This document shows, in pieces, positions 34,945 through 43,796 of a stretch of DNA of 64,000 nt; the stretch's first letter is position 1, and each line of letters starts with the position of its first letter. Location of the stretch: assembly GCF_001643235.1 (NCBI RefSeq), contig NZ_LQWY01000044.1, positions 1 to 64,000 of the forward strand. The letters run 5' to 3'. The notes beneath the pieces were generated by a model, which did not search any database, was not told the DNA's origin, and worked only from the letters and a program-made list of their open reading frames with translations. Made by a program: the position numbers and the translations under genes. The DNA comes from Domibacillus aminovorans (GTDB taxonomy: Bacteria; Bacillota; Bacilli; Bacillales; Domibacillaceae).

Positions 34945-35520
34945 GTGACATTATTAAAAGACATTTTATCATTTAACAAAACATTTGTAGAAAACAAAGA
35001 GTTTGAAAAATTTACAACAACGAAATTCCCAAATAAACGTGTTGTTGTTTTAACGTGTATGGATACACGTCTTGTTGAGCTTGTCACAGAAGCAATGAAT
35101 TTCAAAAACGGGGATGTGAAAATTGTCCGTAATGCCGGGGCCATCGTCAATCACCCATTTGGTTCTATTATGCGCAGCCTGCTCGTTGCCGTGTACCAGT
35201 TGCAGGCAGATGAAGTGTTAATTATTGGCCACTATGACTGTGGCATGAGTTCTCTTTCAAGCAGTGCGATGTTCGAGGCAATGAGAGAGCGCGGTGTTCA
35301 GCAGGAAGTAATCGATACGCTTCGTCATGCCGGTATTGATGTCGATCACTGGCTCGAAGGCTTCAGTAGCGTAGAAGAAAGTGTAACCCATAGTGTGAAC
35401 TTGGTAAAATCTCATCCGCTTATGGTTGCAGACATTCCCGTACACGGCCTTGTCATTGATCCGACTACAGGCAAACTTGACCTCGTTGTCGATGGGTATG
35501 AAAAGGCAGCGACCCTCTAA
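34945..35520 (+). CDS. beta-class carbonic anhydrase
   Basis: A 191-aa zinc enzyme converting CO2 and water to bicarbonate. Zinc ligands are C38 (TCMDTR), H96 and C99 (HYDCG), with the Asp40-Arg42 pair that gates the site. It starts with GTG after a GAGAGGAGAG RBS. It resembles the short YtiB type of Bacillus. An intrinsic terminator shared with katE follows. Confidence 0.92.
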   Translation: MTLLKDILSFNKTFVENKEFEKFTTTKFPNKRVVVLTCMDTRLVELVTEAMNFKNGDVKIVRNAGAIVNHPFGSIMRSLLVAVYQLQADEVLIIGHYDCGMSSLSSSAMFEAMRERGVQQEVIDTLRHAGIDVDHWLEGFSSVEESVTHSVNLVKSHPLMVADIPVHGLVIDPTTGKLDLVVDGYEKAATL

Positions 35521-35643
35521 GAGCTGCTCCTGTTTTATTGCTCTTTCAAGGTACGAACTTTTCCACCTTACGCTCATTCATGTGCTTTTCATAATGAAGA
35601 AAAATCACCAGCAACACACGGCAGCTATCTTTACCGCCGGGAT

Positions 35644-35684
35644 GAAAAAGAGCCGCGGGCACCCGCCCACGGCTCTTTCACTTT
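35644..35684. terminator. bidirectional terminator between carbonic anhydrase and katE
   Basis: AAAGAGCCGCGGGC pairs with GCCCACGGCTCTTT (one mismatch). Confidence 0.8.
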
Positions 35685-35691
35685 TTTGTTT

Positions 35692-37728
35692 TTACACTTG
35701 TCGATTCCAATGGCGATGTTCAGCGAGCGCGTTCAAAAATGTATCCGCAAAATCTTTTGACGGACTCGCTTCTGTTACAACACCCGTATCGGCAGGCAAA
35801 TCTGCAATCAAATCTACTCCATCATGCGAAGCACCGACTGTTTTAAAGTGGTCGAATGCTTCATTAATAAAATAAACAGCCTCTTTCTTCACTTTCGGGT
35901 TTACACTCAAACCACCTGCTGCATACACTGCGTCAAATAATACGAAGTCCGCCGTCAAGAATGTGTGTGACACTTCCATTTCCGTACCATCATCCCCTTT
36001 GACAAAGCCTTGCTTATCGCTGACGATCTCTGGACGCGTACCCGCTTTTTCAAATTCCTTCATGATTTTGCTAACATCTTTTCCATTAAAACCATTGCCC
36101 GCAAGAACGGCAATTTTACGTGTCGCAACGCCTTTAATCGGATTTGCTTCCTGGCTAAGCGCTAGTGATGATTTAGTGACGCTTGATTCTTTCACGTCTT
36201 TTGGACCCTTAACACCAATCGCATCCGCTATTGACACACCAAGCTGCTGGCTGACATTGGCAAACATATTCACAACTTGCTGCTTAATATCTTTGCTTTG
36301 CACTTTGCCAAGTTCAAAACTGAAGGCTTCGTTAATGTGCTCTTTTTCCAGCTCAGTCATACTGTTCCAAAACAGTCTTGCTTGAGAAAAATGATCTTTA
36401 AAACTATCACTTCGACGCTGTACTTTGCGGCCATCCACTTTTTCCTGATAATGAACATATCCGCCTTCTTCTTCTGTGGCCGTTGATGGCGTATTTTGAT
36501 CAATCGAGTTTTTGTGATAGCTGACAGGGCCTGGATTAATGGTCATCCGGCTGTAACCGTCCCGCTGGTTATTATGAAATGGGCAAACAGGGCGATTAAT
36601 TGGCAGTTCGTGAAAGTTCGGGCCGCCTAGACGGATTAGCTGCGTGTCCGTATATGAGAACAATCTGCCTTGTAAAAGCGGATCATTTGAAAAATCAATT
36701 CCTGGTACGACATGCCCCGGATGGAACGCAACTTGCTCTGTTTCCGCAAATACATTATCAACGTTGCGATTCAGCGTCATTTTCCTGATAATTTTGACCG
36801 GAACCTCTTCTTCCGGCCATACTTTTGTCGGATCTAAAATATCAAAGTCAAATTTAAATTCATCTTCTTCATCGATCATTTGAACACCAAACTCAAATTC
36901 AGGGTAGTCGCCCATATCAATCGCTTCCCATAGATCACGGCGGTTAAAATCCGGATCTTTTCCGGCAATTTTTTGTGCTTCATCCCAGACGAGCGATTTA
37001 ATGCCCAGCACCGGTTTCCAATGAAACTTCACAAATCGTACTTTGCCCTGCTCATTAATAAAACGGAATGTATGAACACCAAACCCTTCCATCATCCGGA
37101 AACTGCGTGGAATAGCCCGGTCAGACATGTGCCACATAATCATATGAGCCGATTCTTGGTTGTTTGCGACAAAATCCCAGAATGTATCATGCGCACTCGC
37201 TGCCTGTGGCATTTCATTATGCGGCTCGGGCTTGACCGCGTGAATAAGATCCGGGAACTTAATCGCGTCCTGGATGAAAAAAACGGGCATATTGTTTCCA
37301 ACTAAGTCATAATTTCCTTCCTCCGTGTAAAATTTCGTCGCGAAACCGCGCACATCACGCACCGTTTCAGCAGAACCACGTGATCCAGCCACTGTCGAAA
37401 AACGCACAAAAACGGGTGTTTTGACAAATGGATCCTGTAAGAATCCTGCCTTTGTATATTCTTTCATCGATTCATATAATTCAAAATAACCATGCGCCGC
37501 ATATCCACGTGCATGAACGACACGCTCTGGAATACGCTCGTGGTCGAAATGGGTCATTTTTTCTCTAAAGTGGAAATCCTCCATTAACGTTGGGCCACGG
37601 TCACCTGCTTTGAGCGAATGCTCATCTTCAGACACACGGAGGCCCTGGTTTGTTGTCATTTTTTCTCCCTTATTGGTCGCCCGAAATTGATCTAATTGTT
37701 TATCTTTGCTGTTTTCATTATTTTCCAT
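35692..37728 (-). CDS. katE: large-subunit (clade II) catalase
   Basis: Breaks down hydrogen peroxide. At 678 aa this is the large HPII-type enzyme: a catalase core (about 25-510) plus a C-terminal flavodoxin/DJ-1-like domain (about 535-678, [15 protein letters not shown]). The distal His72 is in [11 protein letters not shown] and the heme-binding Tyr in [17 protein letters not shown]. The RBS AAGGAGAGG precedes the ATG. A possible sigma-B promoter lies upstream, consistent with a general-stress catalase such as B. subtilis KatE. Confidence 0.95.
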   Translation of the reverse strand: MENNENSKDKQLDQFRATNKGEKMTTNQGLRVSEDEHSLKAGDRGPTLMEDFHFREKMTHFDHERIPERVVHARGYAAHGYFELYESMKEYTKAGFLQDPFVKTPVFVRFSTVAGSRGSAETVRDVRGFATKFYTEEGNYDLVGNNMPVFFIQDAIKFPDLIHAVKPEPHNEMPQAASAHDTFWDFVANNQESAHMIMWHMSDRAIPRSFRMMEGFGVHTFRFINEQGKVRFVKFHWKPVLGIKSLVWDEAQKIAGKDPDFNRRDLWEAIDMGDYPEFEFGVQMIDEEDEFKFDFDILDPTKVWPEEEVPVKIIRKMTLNRNVDNVFAETEQVAFHPGHVVPGIDFSNDPLLQGRLFSYTDTQLIRLGGPNFHELPINRPVCPFHNNQRDGYSRMTINPGPVSYHKNSIDQNTPSTATEEEGGYVHYQEKVDGRKVQRRSDSFKDHFSQARLFWNSMTELEKEHINEAFSFELGKVQSKDIKQQVVNMFANVSQQLGVSIADAIGVKGPKDVKESSVTKSSLALSQEANPIKGVATRKIAVLAGNGFNGKDVSKIMKEFEKAGTRPEIVSDKQGFVKGDDGTEMEVSHTFLTADFVLFDAVYAAGGLSVNPKVKKEAVYFINEAFDHFKTVGASHDGVDLIADLPADTGVVTEASPSKDFADTFLNALAEHRHWNRQV

Positions 37729-37780
37729 TTTTTAATTCCTCTCCTTTTTAAGTGACTAGATTGGAATACTTTATGACATG

Positions 37781-37805
37781 TACCACTTATTCATAGGAGT
37801 AAAAC
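37781..37805 (-). promoter_or_regulatory. possible sigma-B promoter of katE
   Basis: On the minus strand GTTTTA (37800-37805), a 13-bp spacer and GTGGTA (37781-37786), roughly like GTTTAA-N12-14-GGGTAT. The match is partial. No sigma-A-like alternative stood out. Confidence 0.3.
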
Positions 37806-38023
37806 ACCTTCTTTGGAACCAATTCGACATCATTCTAATTTACATATATGAACCTTAAATTGTGTACGTTCTTTCCTTGAATGCATCTCTTTTTTTAGAA
37901 ATAAACCTCAATTTTCGACTAATTCAGACCATTTGCTCAATTTATTGAATCATTATTTATGCGGATGTATAGAACATTTAATGATGCTAAAATAAAGTTG
38001 AATTTATCCTTGGGAGGTGGATT

Positions 38024-39304
38024 ATGGAAAAGAAGAGATTAGTACTTTTTCTTACGGCTTTACTCATTTTTATTTTTTTGGAGGAGAGACATTCTTCTGC
38101 AGAATCAGACATTATTCAAATTGGCGTAGACAGTGCAAATGTACGCAGTGAGCCTGCTATGACAGCGAGTGTCATCAGCAGCGCAAAACGAAACGAGCAA
38201 TTCCAAGTGCTGAAGGAAAAATATGATTGGTATCAAATTCAACTCTCTGATGGGAAAAAAGGGTGGGTAGCAAGTTATATCGTCACAAAAGGTGCCAGCG
38301 ATTCACCAGCATCCGATAGTCTAGCGTCATCCAGTCAAACTGGTACCATTACAGCGGATCATGTAAATATAAGGGATACCCCTTCCTTATCGGCTTCTAT
38401 TATCGGAAAAGTAAACAACGGTGATCAAGTTAGTATCACATCCACCACGAATGGATGGGTTCAGATTCTTTATCAAAATGAAACGGCATGGGTAAGCAGC
38501 CAATTTGTTCATACACAGTCATCACAAAGTACAGCATCAACAGGTGATTTTGTCGTTATTCTAAATGAAGGTACAAATATTCGGACAAGCCCATCCACGT
38601 CTTCATCTGTTATTGCACAAGGATCACCGGGAGAACGTTATCCACTTACAGGACGAGAAGGCGAATGGTACAAAATCAGCTTAGTAAATGGAAACGAGGC
38701 GTATGTCGCTAGCTGGATAGTTTCTTCTTCCATTGATACAAATTCAACAACAATGGATTCGAACAGTCTAAATGGAAAAGTAATCGTTCTTGACCCTGGA
38801 CATGGCGGAATAGACGATGGGACAACAGGCGTACAAGGAACAATTGAAAAAAATATAACGTTACAAACAGCTGAACGTTTGGCTAAAAAACTTCAACAAG
38901 ATGGGGCCACCGTTCTGATGACGAGATCGACCGATACATACGTTCCGCTTCCATCTCGTACAAATCATGCCCATTATCACGATGCTGATGCGTTTATTAG
39001 CATTCATTACGACGGGTCTCATGAAAAAAGTGCAGCTGGCTTTACAACGTATTACTACCATCAAAATCAGAAACAGCTCGCAAACAGGATTAATAATGGA
39101 TTGGCTAACTCCATTTCTTCCAAAAACCGTGGCATGCGGCATGGCGACTATTTCGTTTTACGCGAAAACAATCAGCCAGCTATTTTGCTTGAACTTGGCT
39201 ATTTAACAAACACATATGAAGAATCATTGATTGTAACGGAATCCTATCAACAACTTGCCGCAAACGGCATTTATAATGGATTACTTTCTTATTTTTCCAG
39301 CTAA
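38024..39304 (+). CDS. N-acetylmuramoyl-L-alanine amidase with three SH3b domains
   Basis: A secreted cell-wall hydrolase of 426 aa. Residues 1-27 are a signal peptide (KKRLVLFLTALLIFIFLEE). Three bacterial SH3 repeats follow at about 30-87, 105-160 and 170-230 (VNIRDTPSLSASIIGKV, GTNIRTSPSTSSSVI). The Amidase_3 zinc domain is at about 247-424: His in DPGHGGIDDG, Glu in EKNITLQTAERL, His in ISIHYDGS and catalytic Glu in ILLELGYLTN. RBS GGGAGGTGG. It cuts the bond between muramic acid and the stem peptide and is likely wall-anchored through the SH3b repeats. Confidence 0.95.
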   Translation: MEKKRLVLFLTALLIFIFLEERHSSAESDIIQIGVDSANVRSEPAMTASVISSAKRNEQFQVLKEKYDWYQIQLSDGKKGWVASYIVTKGASDSPASDSLASSSQTGTITADHVNIRDTPSLSASIIGKVNNGDQVSITSTTNGWVQILYQNETAWVSSQFVHTQSSQSTASTGDFVVILNEGTNIRTSPSTSSSVIAQGSPGERYPLTGREGEWYKISLVNGNEAYVASWIVSSSIDTNSTTMDSNSLNGKVIVLDPGHGGIDDGTTGVQGTIEKNITLQTAERLAKKLQQDGATVLMTRSTDTYVPLPSRTNHAHYHDADAFISIHYDGSHEKSAAGFTTYYYHQNQKQLANRINNGLANSISSKNRGMRHGDYFVLRENNQPAILLELGYLTNTYEESLIVTESYQQLAANGIYNGLLSYFSS

Positions 39305-39343
39305 AAAACAGTTCCGGAAGCATCGCTTTCGGAACTGTTTTAA
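39305..39343. terminator. bidirectional terminator between amidase and lplJ
   Basis: AAAACAGTTCCGGAAG pairs with CTTTCGGAACTGTTTT. Confidence 0.9.
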
Positions 39344-39346
39344 TGG

Positions 39347-40336
39347 TTAATAAATCAACTTCACCATTTCATCTAGTGTTACCTGACCAAAATAGTGCTT
39401 CATTTCAAGCGACTGCAGTGCCTTTTCGATCGCTTCTTTTTCATGTTTAGCCCCTTTAAGCGCTGTTTCAACTTCATATACATCACCCGCTCCGAAAAAG
39501 TCACCGTAAATGTGTACATGCTCAATCAAGCCTTTTTTCACATTTAAACGAACATCAATTAAGCCTATCGGGAAGCGATGTGAACGCTGAATATTAAATG
39601 CGGGTGATTTTCCATAATTCCAATCCCAGTTTTGATACCGATCTTTTGAAATGGAATGGATCGTCTGCCAGTCATTATCGGTCAATTTGTATTCTTTAAT
39701 ATTTTCTTCTCCTTCAAAAATATTCGTCAGCACAAACTGACGAAATTCCTCAATCGTCATTTTTTTTTCTAACAAATCAGATATGTTCGCTACACGACTC
39801 CGAATGGATTTAATCCCTTTTGATTCAATTTTGTCTTTGCGTACCTTAAGCGCCGCGACGACGTCATCCATGTTTGTATCAAACAAAAGAGTTCCGTGTG
39901 TAAACATGCGGCCTTTTGTTGAAAACTGTGCATTGCCGGATATTTTGAACCCATTGGCGATAATATCATTTCGGCCGCTCAACTCTGCATTCAGTCCGAG
40001 TTTGTTCAACGTATTTACAACCGGCTCCGTAAACTTACGGAAATTGTGAAAGCTGTCACCGTCATCTTTTGTAATGAAACTGAAATTTAAATTGCCGAGG
40101 TCATGATATACCGCTCCGCCTCCTGACAATCGACGCACAATATGAATTCCTTGATCCTCTACGTAATCAACGTTAATTTCTTCAATTGTATTTTGATTTT
40201 TCCCAATGATAATCGACGGTTCATTGATGTAAAACAATAAGTACGACTCATTGATGTCTAGATGCTTAACTGCGTATTCTTCAATAGCCAAATTCATATG
40301 CGGATCTGTAATTCCTTGATTATCAATAAACAACAT
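39347..40336 (-). CDS. lplJ: lipoate-protein ligase
   Basis: A 329-aa enzyme that activates free lipoate with ATP and attaches it to lipoyl domains. The start MLFIDNQGITDPHMNLAIEE follows ATGGAGGCATTC, which is the RBS and not the start, although an in-frame ATG is inside it. Motifs RRLSGGGAVYHDLGNLNFS and KISGNAQ (the catalytic Lys) are intact. The C-terminal accessory domain is present. It is a scavenging enzyme; the sequence closely resembles B. subtilis LplJ as I recall it. Confidence 0.95.
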   Translation of the reverse strand: MLFIDNQGITDPHMNLAIEEYAVKHLDINESYLLFYINEPSIIIGKNQNTIEEINVDYVEDQGIHIVRRLSGGGAVYHDLGNLNFSFITKDDGDSFHNFRKFTEPVVNTLNKLGLNAELSGRNDIIANGFKISGNAQFSTKGRMFTHGTLLFDTNMDDVVAALKVRKDKIESKGIKSIRSRVANISDLLEKKMTIEEFRQFVLTNIFEGEENIKEYKLTDNDWQTIHSISKDRYQNWDWNYGKSPAFNIQRSHRFPIGLIDVRLNVKKGLIEHVHIYGDFFGAGDVYEVETALKGAKHEKEAIEKALQSLEMKHYFGQVTLDEMVKLIY

Positions 40337-40440
40337 AATGAATGCCTCCATTTACCCGTTTTATTTACTGTAGCATGTTTAGACTTTTTTATCCGGATCA
40401 TGGATTAGTGTAAATAAAATTTGCAGAAAATCCTGCAAAA

Positions 40441-40742
40441 GGATATTCTTACAACGCCACACAGAAGCCGCCGCATCTTAAAGCAATTTTCCCGGCAGAA
40501 ACATTAAATGATTCCCGGGGAAATATGTACCGTATGAAATCAACCATTCATCGACAAGCAATGTCTTCCTGCAAGGCCATCAAATTCGAGTTGAAGTGTC
40601 TTCGAGCAACTTTCCCCGCTTTGATGTGAACTTGAACACAGGCCGTACGATGATCAACAGCAGCGATACAAAAATAGCGACACAGACGATTTATCACGAT
40701 AATCAGCACCCTTCGCACATTGTGCTGTCCGTAATTCCTTAA
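40441..40742 (+). pseudogene. remnant of a CocE/NonD (X-Pro dipeptidyl-peptidase-like) hydrolase
   Basis: The first ~90 bp read GYSYNATQKPPHLKAIFPAE then TLNDSRG, like the alpha/beta-hydrolase core of CocE enzymes. From 40533, in another frame, comes the C-terminal jelly-roll end: NVFLQGHQIRVEVSSSNFPR, FDVNLNTGR, finishing HIVLSVIP and a TAA at 40740. Several hundred codons between them and the front are missing. No start or RBS. A terminator at 40766 follows. Confidence 0.65.
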
Positions 40743-40765
40743 TATGTAATTTTAAACAACAAACA

Positions 40766-40806
40766 AAAAATGCCTGACTCTTTGAACACTTGAGTCAGGC
40801 ATTTTC
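40766..40806. terminator. bidirectional terminator
   Basis: AAAATGCCTGACTC pairs with GAGTCAGGCATTTT; the left flank is A-rich and the right T-rich. It closes the CocE remnant and the small minus-strand gene. Confidence 0.85.
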
Positions 40807-40807
40807 G

Positions 40808-41002
40808 TTAAGCAGTTTTAGTAAGTTTATCGTCAACAACGTTCTCCTCCTTCACTTCACAACTGGAGTCTCTTTCCGCTTCCATGTCGCACACATCGTA
40901 GCTTCCGATAGACAATGATCCGCCTTCATCTAACATCCGGGCTTTATCTAGCTTCTCCATAAGCACATCTTCAGGCTTACGACGGACAATGACAGCTTTC
41001 AC
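40808..41002 (-). CDS. small hypothetical protein, 64 aa
   Basis: Starts with GTG after AAAGGGAGGGA. The sequence MKAVIVRRKPEDVLMEKLDK is followed by an acidic tail with two cysteines (YDVCDMEAERDSSCEV). No membrane segment and no family I know. The strong RBS and a matching terminator directly after the stop support a real gene. Confidence 0.5.
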   Translation of the reverse strand: MKAVIVRRKPEDVLMEKLDKARMLDEGGSLSIGSYDVCDMEAERDSSCEVKEENVVDDKLTKTA

Positions 41003-41061
41003 GATAATCCCTCCCTTTACCTTTTCTATACCCGTTTTTCAACTTTGTATTCTTCTTTTCA

Positions 41062-41092
41062 AAAAAAGCCTGACGTCATTGTCAGGCTCTGT
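41062..41092 (-). terminator. terminator of the YciI-like gene
   Basis: AGCCTGAC-GTCATT-GTCAGGCT with a T-run on the minus strand. Confidence 0.85.
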
Positions 41093-41094
41093 CA

Positions 41095-41352
41095 TTAATT
41101 CTTTTTCCATTCTTTCAATTCAAGACGGCGGACTTTATGAGTAACAACGGGGTCATTCTCGGCAAGTGTTTGTGCTTCCTCGTAGGAATCTGCGACATAT
41201 ACTACAAGCCCTCCTGAATTATCGCCAAACGGGCCTCGTGCATACACCTTTCCTTCTTCCTCTAGTTTCTCTAAATACTCAATATGAAGCGGACGTACTT
41301 CTTTATTTTTCTCCGGATCTAACATATGTAACAACGCAGCGTAATAAGCCAT
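41095..41352 (-). CDS. YciI-like protein
   Basis: An 85-aa protein of the YciI family: a ferredoxin-like alpha/beta fold, MAYYAALLHMLDPEKN at the front, HIEYLEKLEEEGKVYARGPF in the middle with the conserved His, and SYEEAQTLAENDPVV near the end. YciI proteins form dimers with an active-site-like pocket, but most have no proven reaction. GGAGGAG RBS before the ATG. A single gene with its own terminator. Confidence 0.88.
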   Translation of the reverse strand: MAYYAALLHMLDPEKNKEVRPLHIEYLEKLEEEGKVYARGPFGDNSGGLVVYVADSYEEAQTLAENDPVVTHKVRRLELKEWKKN

Positions 41353-41578
41353 TTGTTCTCCTCCATGTCATGTAATGTATTCATACACTATCTATTTTAT
41401 CAAATATTCTTAAATGTTTCGATTCTCCATTCATTTCCCTGACTTCTAATGATTCAAAACAAGTTGAACATGAACATATAAAATCATTTTTCATCTCAAC
41501 ACATTACTTTCGTTTCAAACAAAAGGACTTCTAGTTGTACTATAATAGACATAAATCACATTTAGCAGGTGTACATAC

Positions 41579-42475
41579 ATGGACATTAAGCATTTGCAAT
41601 ATTTTATTGAAGTGACGAACTTTAACAGCTTTTCAAAAGCAGCGGAGCATTTGTTTATTACCCAGCCAACGATCAGCAAAATGATTAAAAATTTAGAGGC
41701 GGAGCTCGGTGTTGAATTGTTTGACCGATCCCGCAAAAAAATTGTATTGACCGATGCAGGACGTATTTTGCTCGAGCAGGCTAAACTAGTTGATCAAGCA
41801 TTTCACAATTTAGAAACAGAGCTGGATAACCTGCTGGAACTGAAAACAGGTCATATTCGGATCGGCCTCCCGCCTGTTTTTGATGCGCATTTTTTCTTAA
41901 AAATTATCGGTGCCTTCCATAAAGTTTATCCAGGTATTACATTTCAGCTCTTAGAAGATGGTTCTAAAAAGATTGAAGAGGATGTTGAAAACAATGATCT
42001 TGATGTAGGAGTTATCGTGATGCCGACGAAAAATGAAGTGTTCGAACATTTTTCCTTTATGGAAGAAGATTTAATGCTAATCCTTCCTCGTTCTCATCCA
42101 TTAGCAAACAAAACAGAAATCCATTTGTCTGAACTCGCAGCTGAATCCTTTATTTTATTTAACAAAGATTTCGTTTTAAATGACCGGATTGTTTCTTCCT
42201 GCAATCTGGCTGGCTTTCATCCACACGTTATTTCCGAAAGCTCTCAGTGGTCGTTCATTGAAGAAATGGTCGCCTCCGAACTAGGCATTTCTTTATTACC
42301 AGAAAGCATTTGCCGTCATCTGCATGATCATGTTCGGGCTGTTAATGTAGTCAATCCTTCGATTAATTGGAACTTGGCGATTATTTGGCGGAGAAATCAA
42401 TACCTTTCGTATGCGGCCAAAGAATGGCTCCAGTTTACGAAGGCACAATTTTCAAAAACGAATCTAAACAGATAG
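41579..42475 (+). CDS. LysR-family regulator, CidR/YwbI-like
   Basis: A 298-aa LysR-type regulator. Winged helix: FSKAAEHLFITQPTISKMIK (residues 18-37), then LFDRSRKKIVLTDAG. Effector domain with IRIGLPPVFDAHFFLKIIG and the GISLLPESIC motif. The sequence resembles CidR/YwbI, which controls cidAB-type holin genes in answer to acetate or pyruvate overflow, but no cid or lrg genes are next to it, so the target is uncertain. The next gene is an acyl-CoA thioesterase 145 bp downstream, with its own RBS and likely its own promoter. Confidence 0.85.
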   Translation: MDIKHLQYFIEVTNFNSFSKAAEHLFITQPTISKMIKNLEAELGVELFDRSRKKIVLTDAGRILLEQAKLVDQAFHNLETELDNLLELKTGHIRIGLPPVFDAHFFLKIIGAFHKVYPGITFQLLEDGSKKIEEDVENNDLDVGVIVMPTKNEVFEHFSFMEEDLMLILPRSHPLANKTEIHLSELAAESFILFNKDFVLNDRIVSSCNLAGFHPHVISESSQWSFIEEMVASELGISLLPESICRHLHDHVRAVNVVNPSINWNLAIIWRRNQYLSYAAKEWLQFTKAQFSKTNLNR

Positions 42476-42619
42476 ATTCGTTTTTTCATACTTACTATTC
42501 ATATTTGGAAGCATTTACATAGAGAAAAGCTATACTGATAATGAAAAAGAACCATTTTACTTCCTTTTAATGTCGAAGTACACTTGTAACAGATTCCACT
42601 ACAGGAGGAAGCGACACAC

Positions 42620-43150
42620 ATGAATGCCACAAAACAGGCCATTAAAACGAGAGAAAGCCGCATTGTACATGCAGACCAAGTATTGTCATGCGATTTAAAT
42701 AATTATCAAACACTATTCGGCGGCGTACTCATGAAAAAAATCGACAGTGTCGCGAGCCTATCCGCACGACGCCACGCGCGTGTAAAAGAATGCGTGACTG
42801 CATCAACTGATTCCATCGATTTTCTCGATGCGATTCATGAAAGTGATTCACTTTGCCTGGAATCATTCGTCACCTATACAGGCCGCACATCAATGGAGAT
42901 CTTTTGCAAAGTGATTGCGGAAGACTTCATTACAGGAAACCGGCGCATTGCTGCAACTGCTTTTCTAACGTTTGTCGCACTCGATGTAAATAAGCGCCCT
43001 GTTGAAGTGCCTGGCGTCATTCCAGAAACAGAAGAAGAAAAATTCCTATATAATTCGGCAAAAGACCGTGCCGAAATGCGTAAGCTGAGAAGAACGAAGA
43101 GTAAAGAACTTGCGGAATATATGACCTTAAAAAAACCGTGGGACCGATAA
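42620..43150 (+). CDS. acyl-CoA thioesterase (YkhA-like hotdog)
   Basis: A 176-aa hotdog-fold thioesterase that hydrolyses acyl-CoA. The fold signature is near residue 28: LNNYQTLFGGVLMKKIDSVA (Asn and Gly-Gly loop), followed by ASTDSIDFLDAIHESDSLCL and TSMEIFCKV. The length fits the YkhA/YciA group. AGGAGGAAGCG RBS. A small unknown gene follows after 15 bp, so the two form an operon. Confidence 0.92.
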   Translation: MNATKQAIKTRESRIVHADQVLSCDLNNYQTLFGGVLMKKIDSVASLSARRHARVKECVTASTDSIDFLDAIHESDSLCLESFVTYTGRTSMEIFCKVIAEDFITGNRRIAATAFLTFVALDVNKRPVEVPGVIPETEEEKFLYNSAKDRAEMRKLRRTKSKELAEYMTLKKPWDR

Positions 43151-43165
43151 AAGGAGGAATAGAAA

Positions 43166-43540
43166 ATGATTGCTACTTTATGTAGTCTTGACGAGTTAAG
43201 AAAGGCAAAAAAAGCATTGGATCATCTCGAACATACTTACCCGGTCCTTTTTGAAAAAATAGTACATGTGATGAATTTAACGCGTGCTCTTCAAATGAAA
43301 TATCAGTATATGGGCTGCTTACTTATGGATGAAGACTCGTCCAACTGCCTGCCTAATCTATCCCAAGGATCTGTCCTTCGTTTATATATAAAAGAAGTGA
43401 AAACATTGAAAATGGATGCAGATATATACGTGTTAAAACAACTATTTATAACATTTAAAGAAATAGGCTACGCGAAAATCAGCCTGCTCACACTCGGTAA
43501 CACACCTGAATCATTAGTTGGCTCTTCAAGCGTAAAATAA
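43166..43540 (+). CDS. hypothetical protein co-transcribed with the thioesterase
   Basis: A 124-aa soluble protein with an AAAGGAGG RBS, 15 bp after the thioesterase stop. It is helical at the front (LDELRKAKKALDHLEHTYPV) and alternates strand and helix later (LSQGSVLRLYIKEVKTLKMD). Two conserved-looking cysteines (GCLLMDEDSSNC). I recognise no family. Operon membership hints at a role near fatty-acid or CoA metabolism, but this is inference. Terminator follows. Confidence 0.6.
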   Translation: MIATLCSLDELRKAKKALDHLEHTYPVLFEKIVHVMNLTRALQMKYQYMGCLLMDEDSSNCLPNLSQGSVLRLYIKEVKTLKMDADIYVLKQLFITFKEIGYAKISLLTLGNTPESLVGSSSVK

Positions 43541-43551
43541 ACACGTTGAAT

Positions 43552-43597
43552 AAAAATACACCTTAAAAGCTCTTGCTTTCGAGGTGTGTTTTTATTT
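43552..43597 (+). terminator. terminator of the thioesterase operon
   Basis: AAAAATACACCT pairs with AGGTGTGTTTTT around an 18-nt loop. The following ~200 bp up to aspA hold no gene. Confidence 0.75.
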
Positions 43598-43796
43598 ATG
43601 TTCCTAATGGTCGATTAATCCGTTTGATTCGTTTCTAAATGCATACATGCATACATCCATTCATCTTCACTTCAGTTTTATTCTGACACCTAATTGTGTA
43701 CAATAATAATACATTAGTTTAACGATCTTCTTTTTTCTATAAGTACTTGTTATTAATTTTGAAAGACCTTATTAAAAGACGATTGGGAGAATCTAA

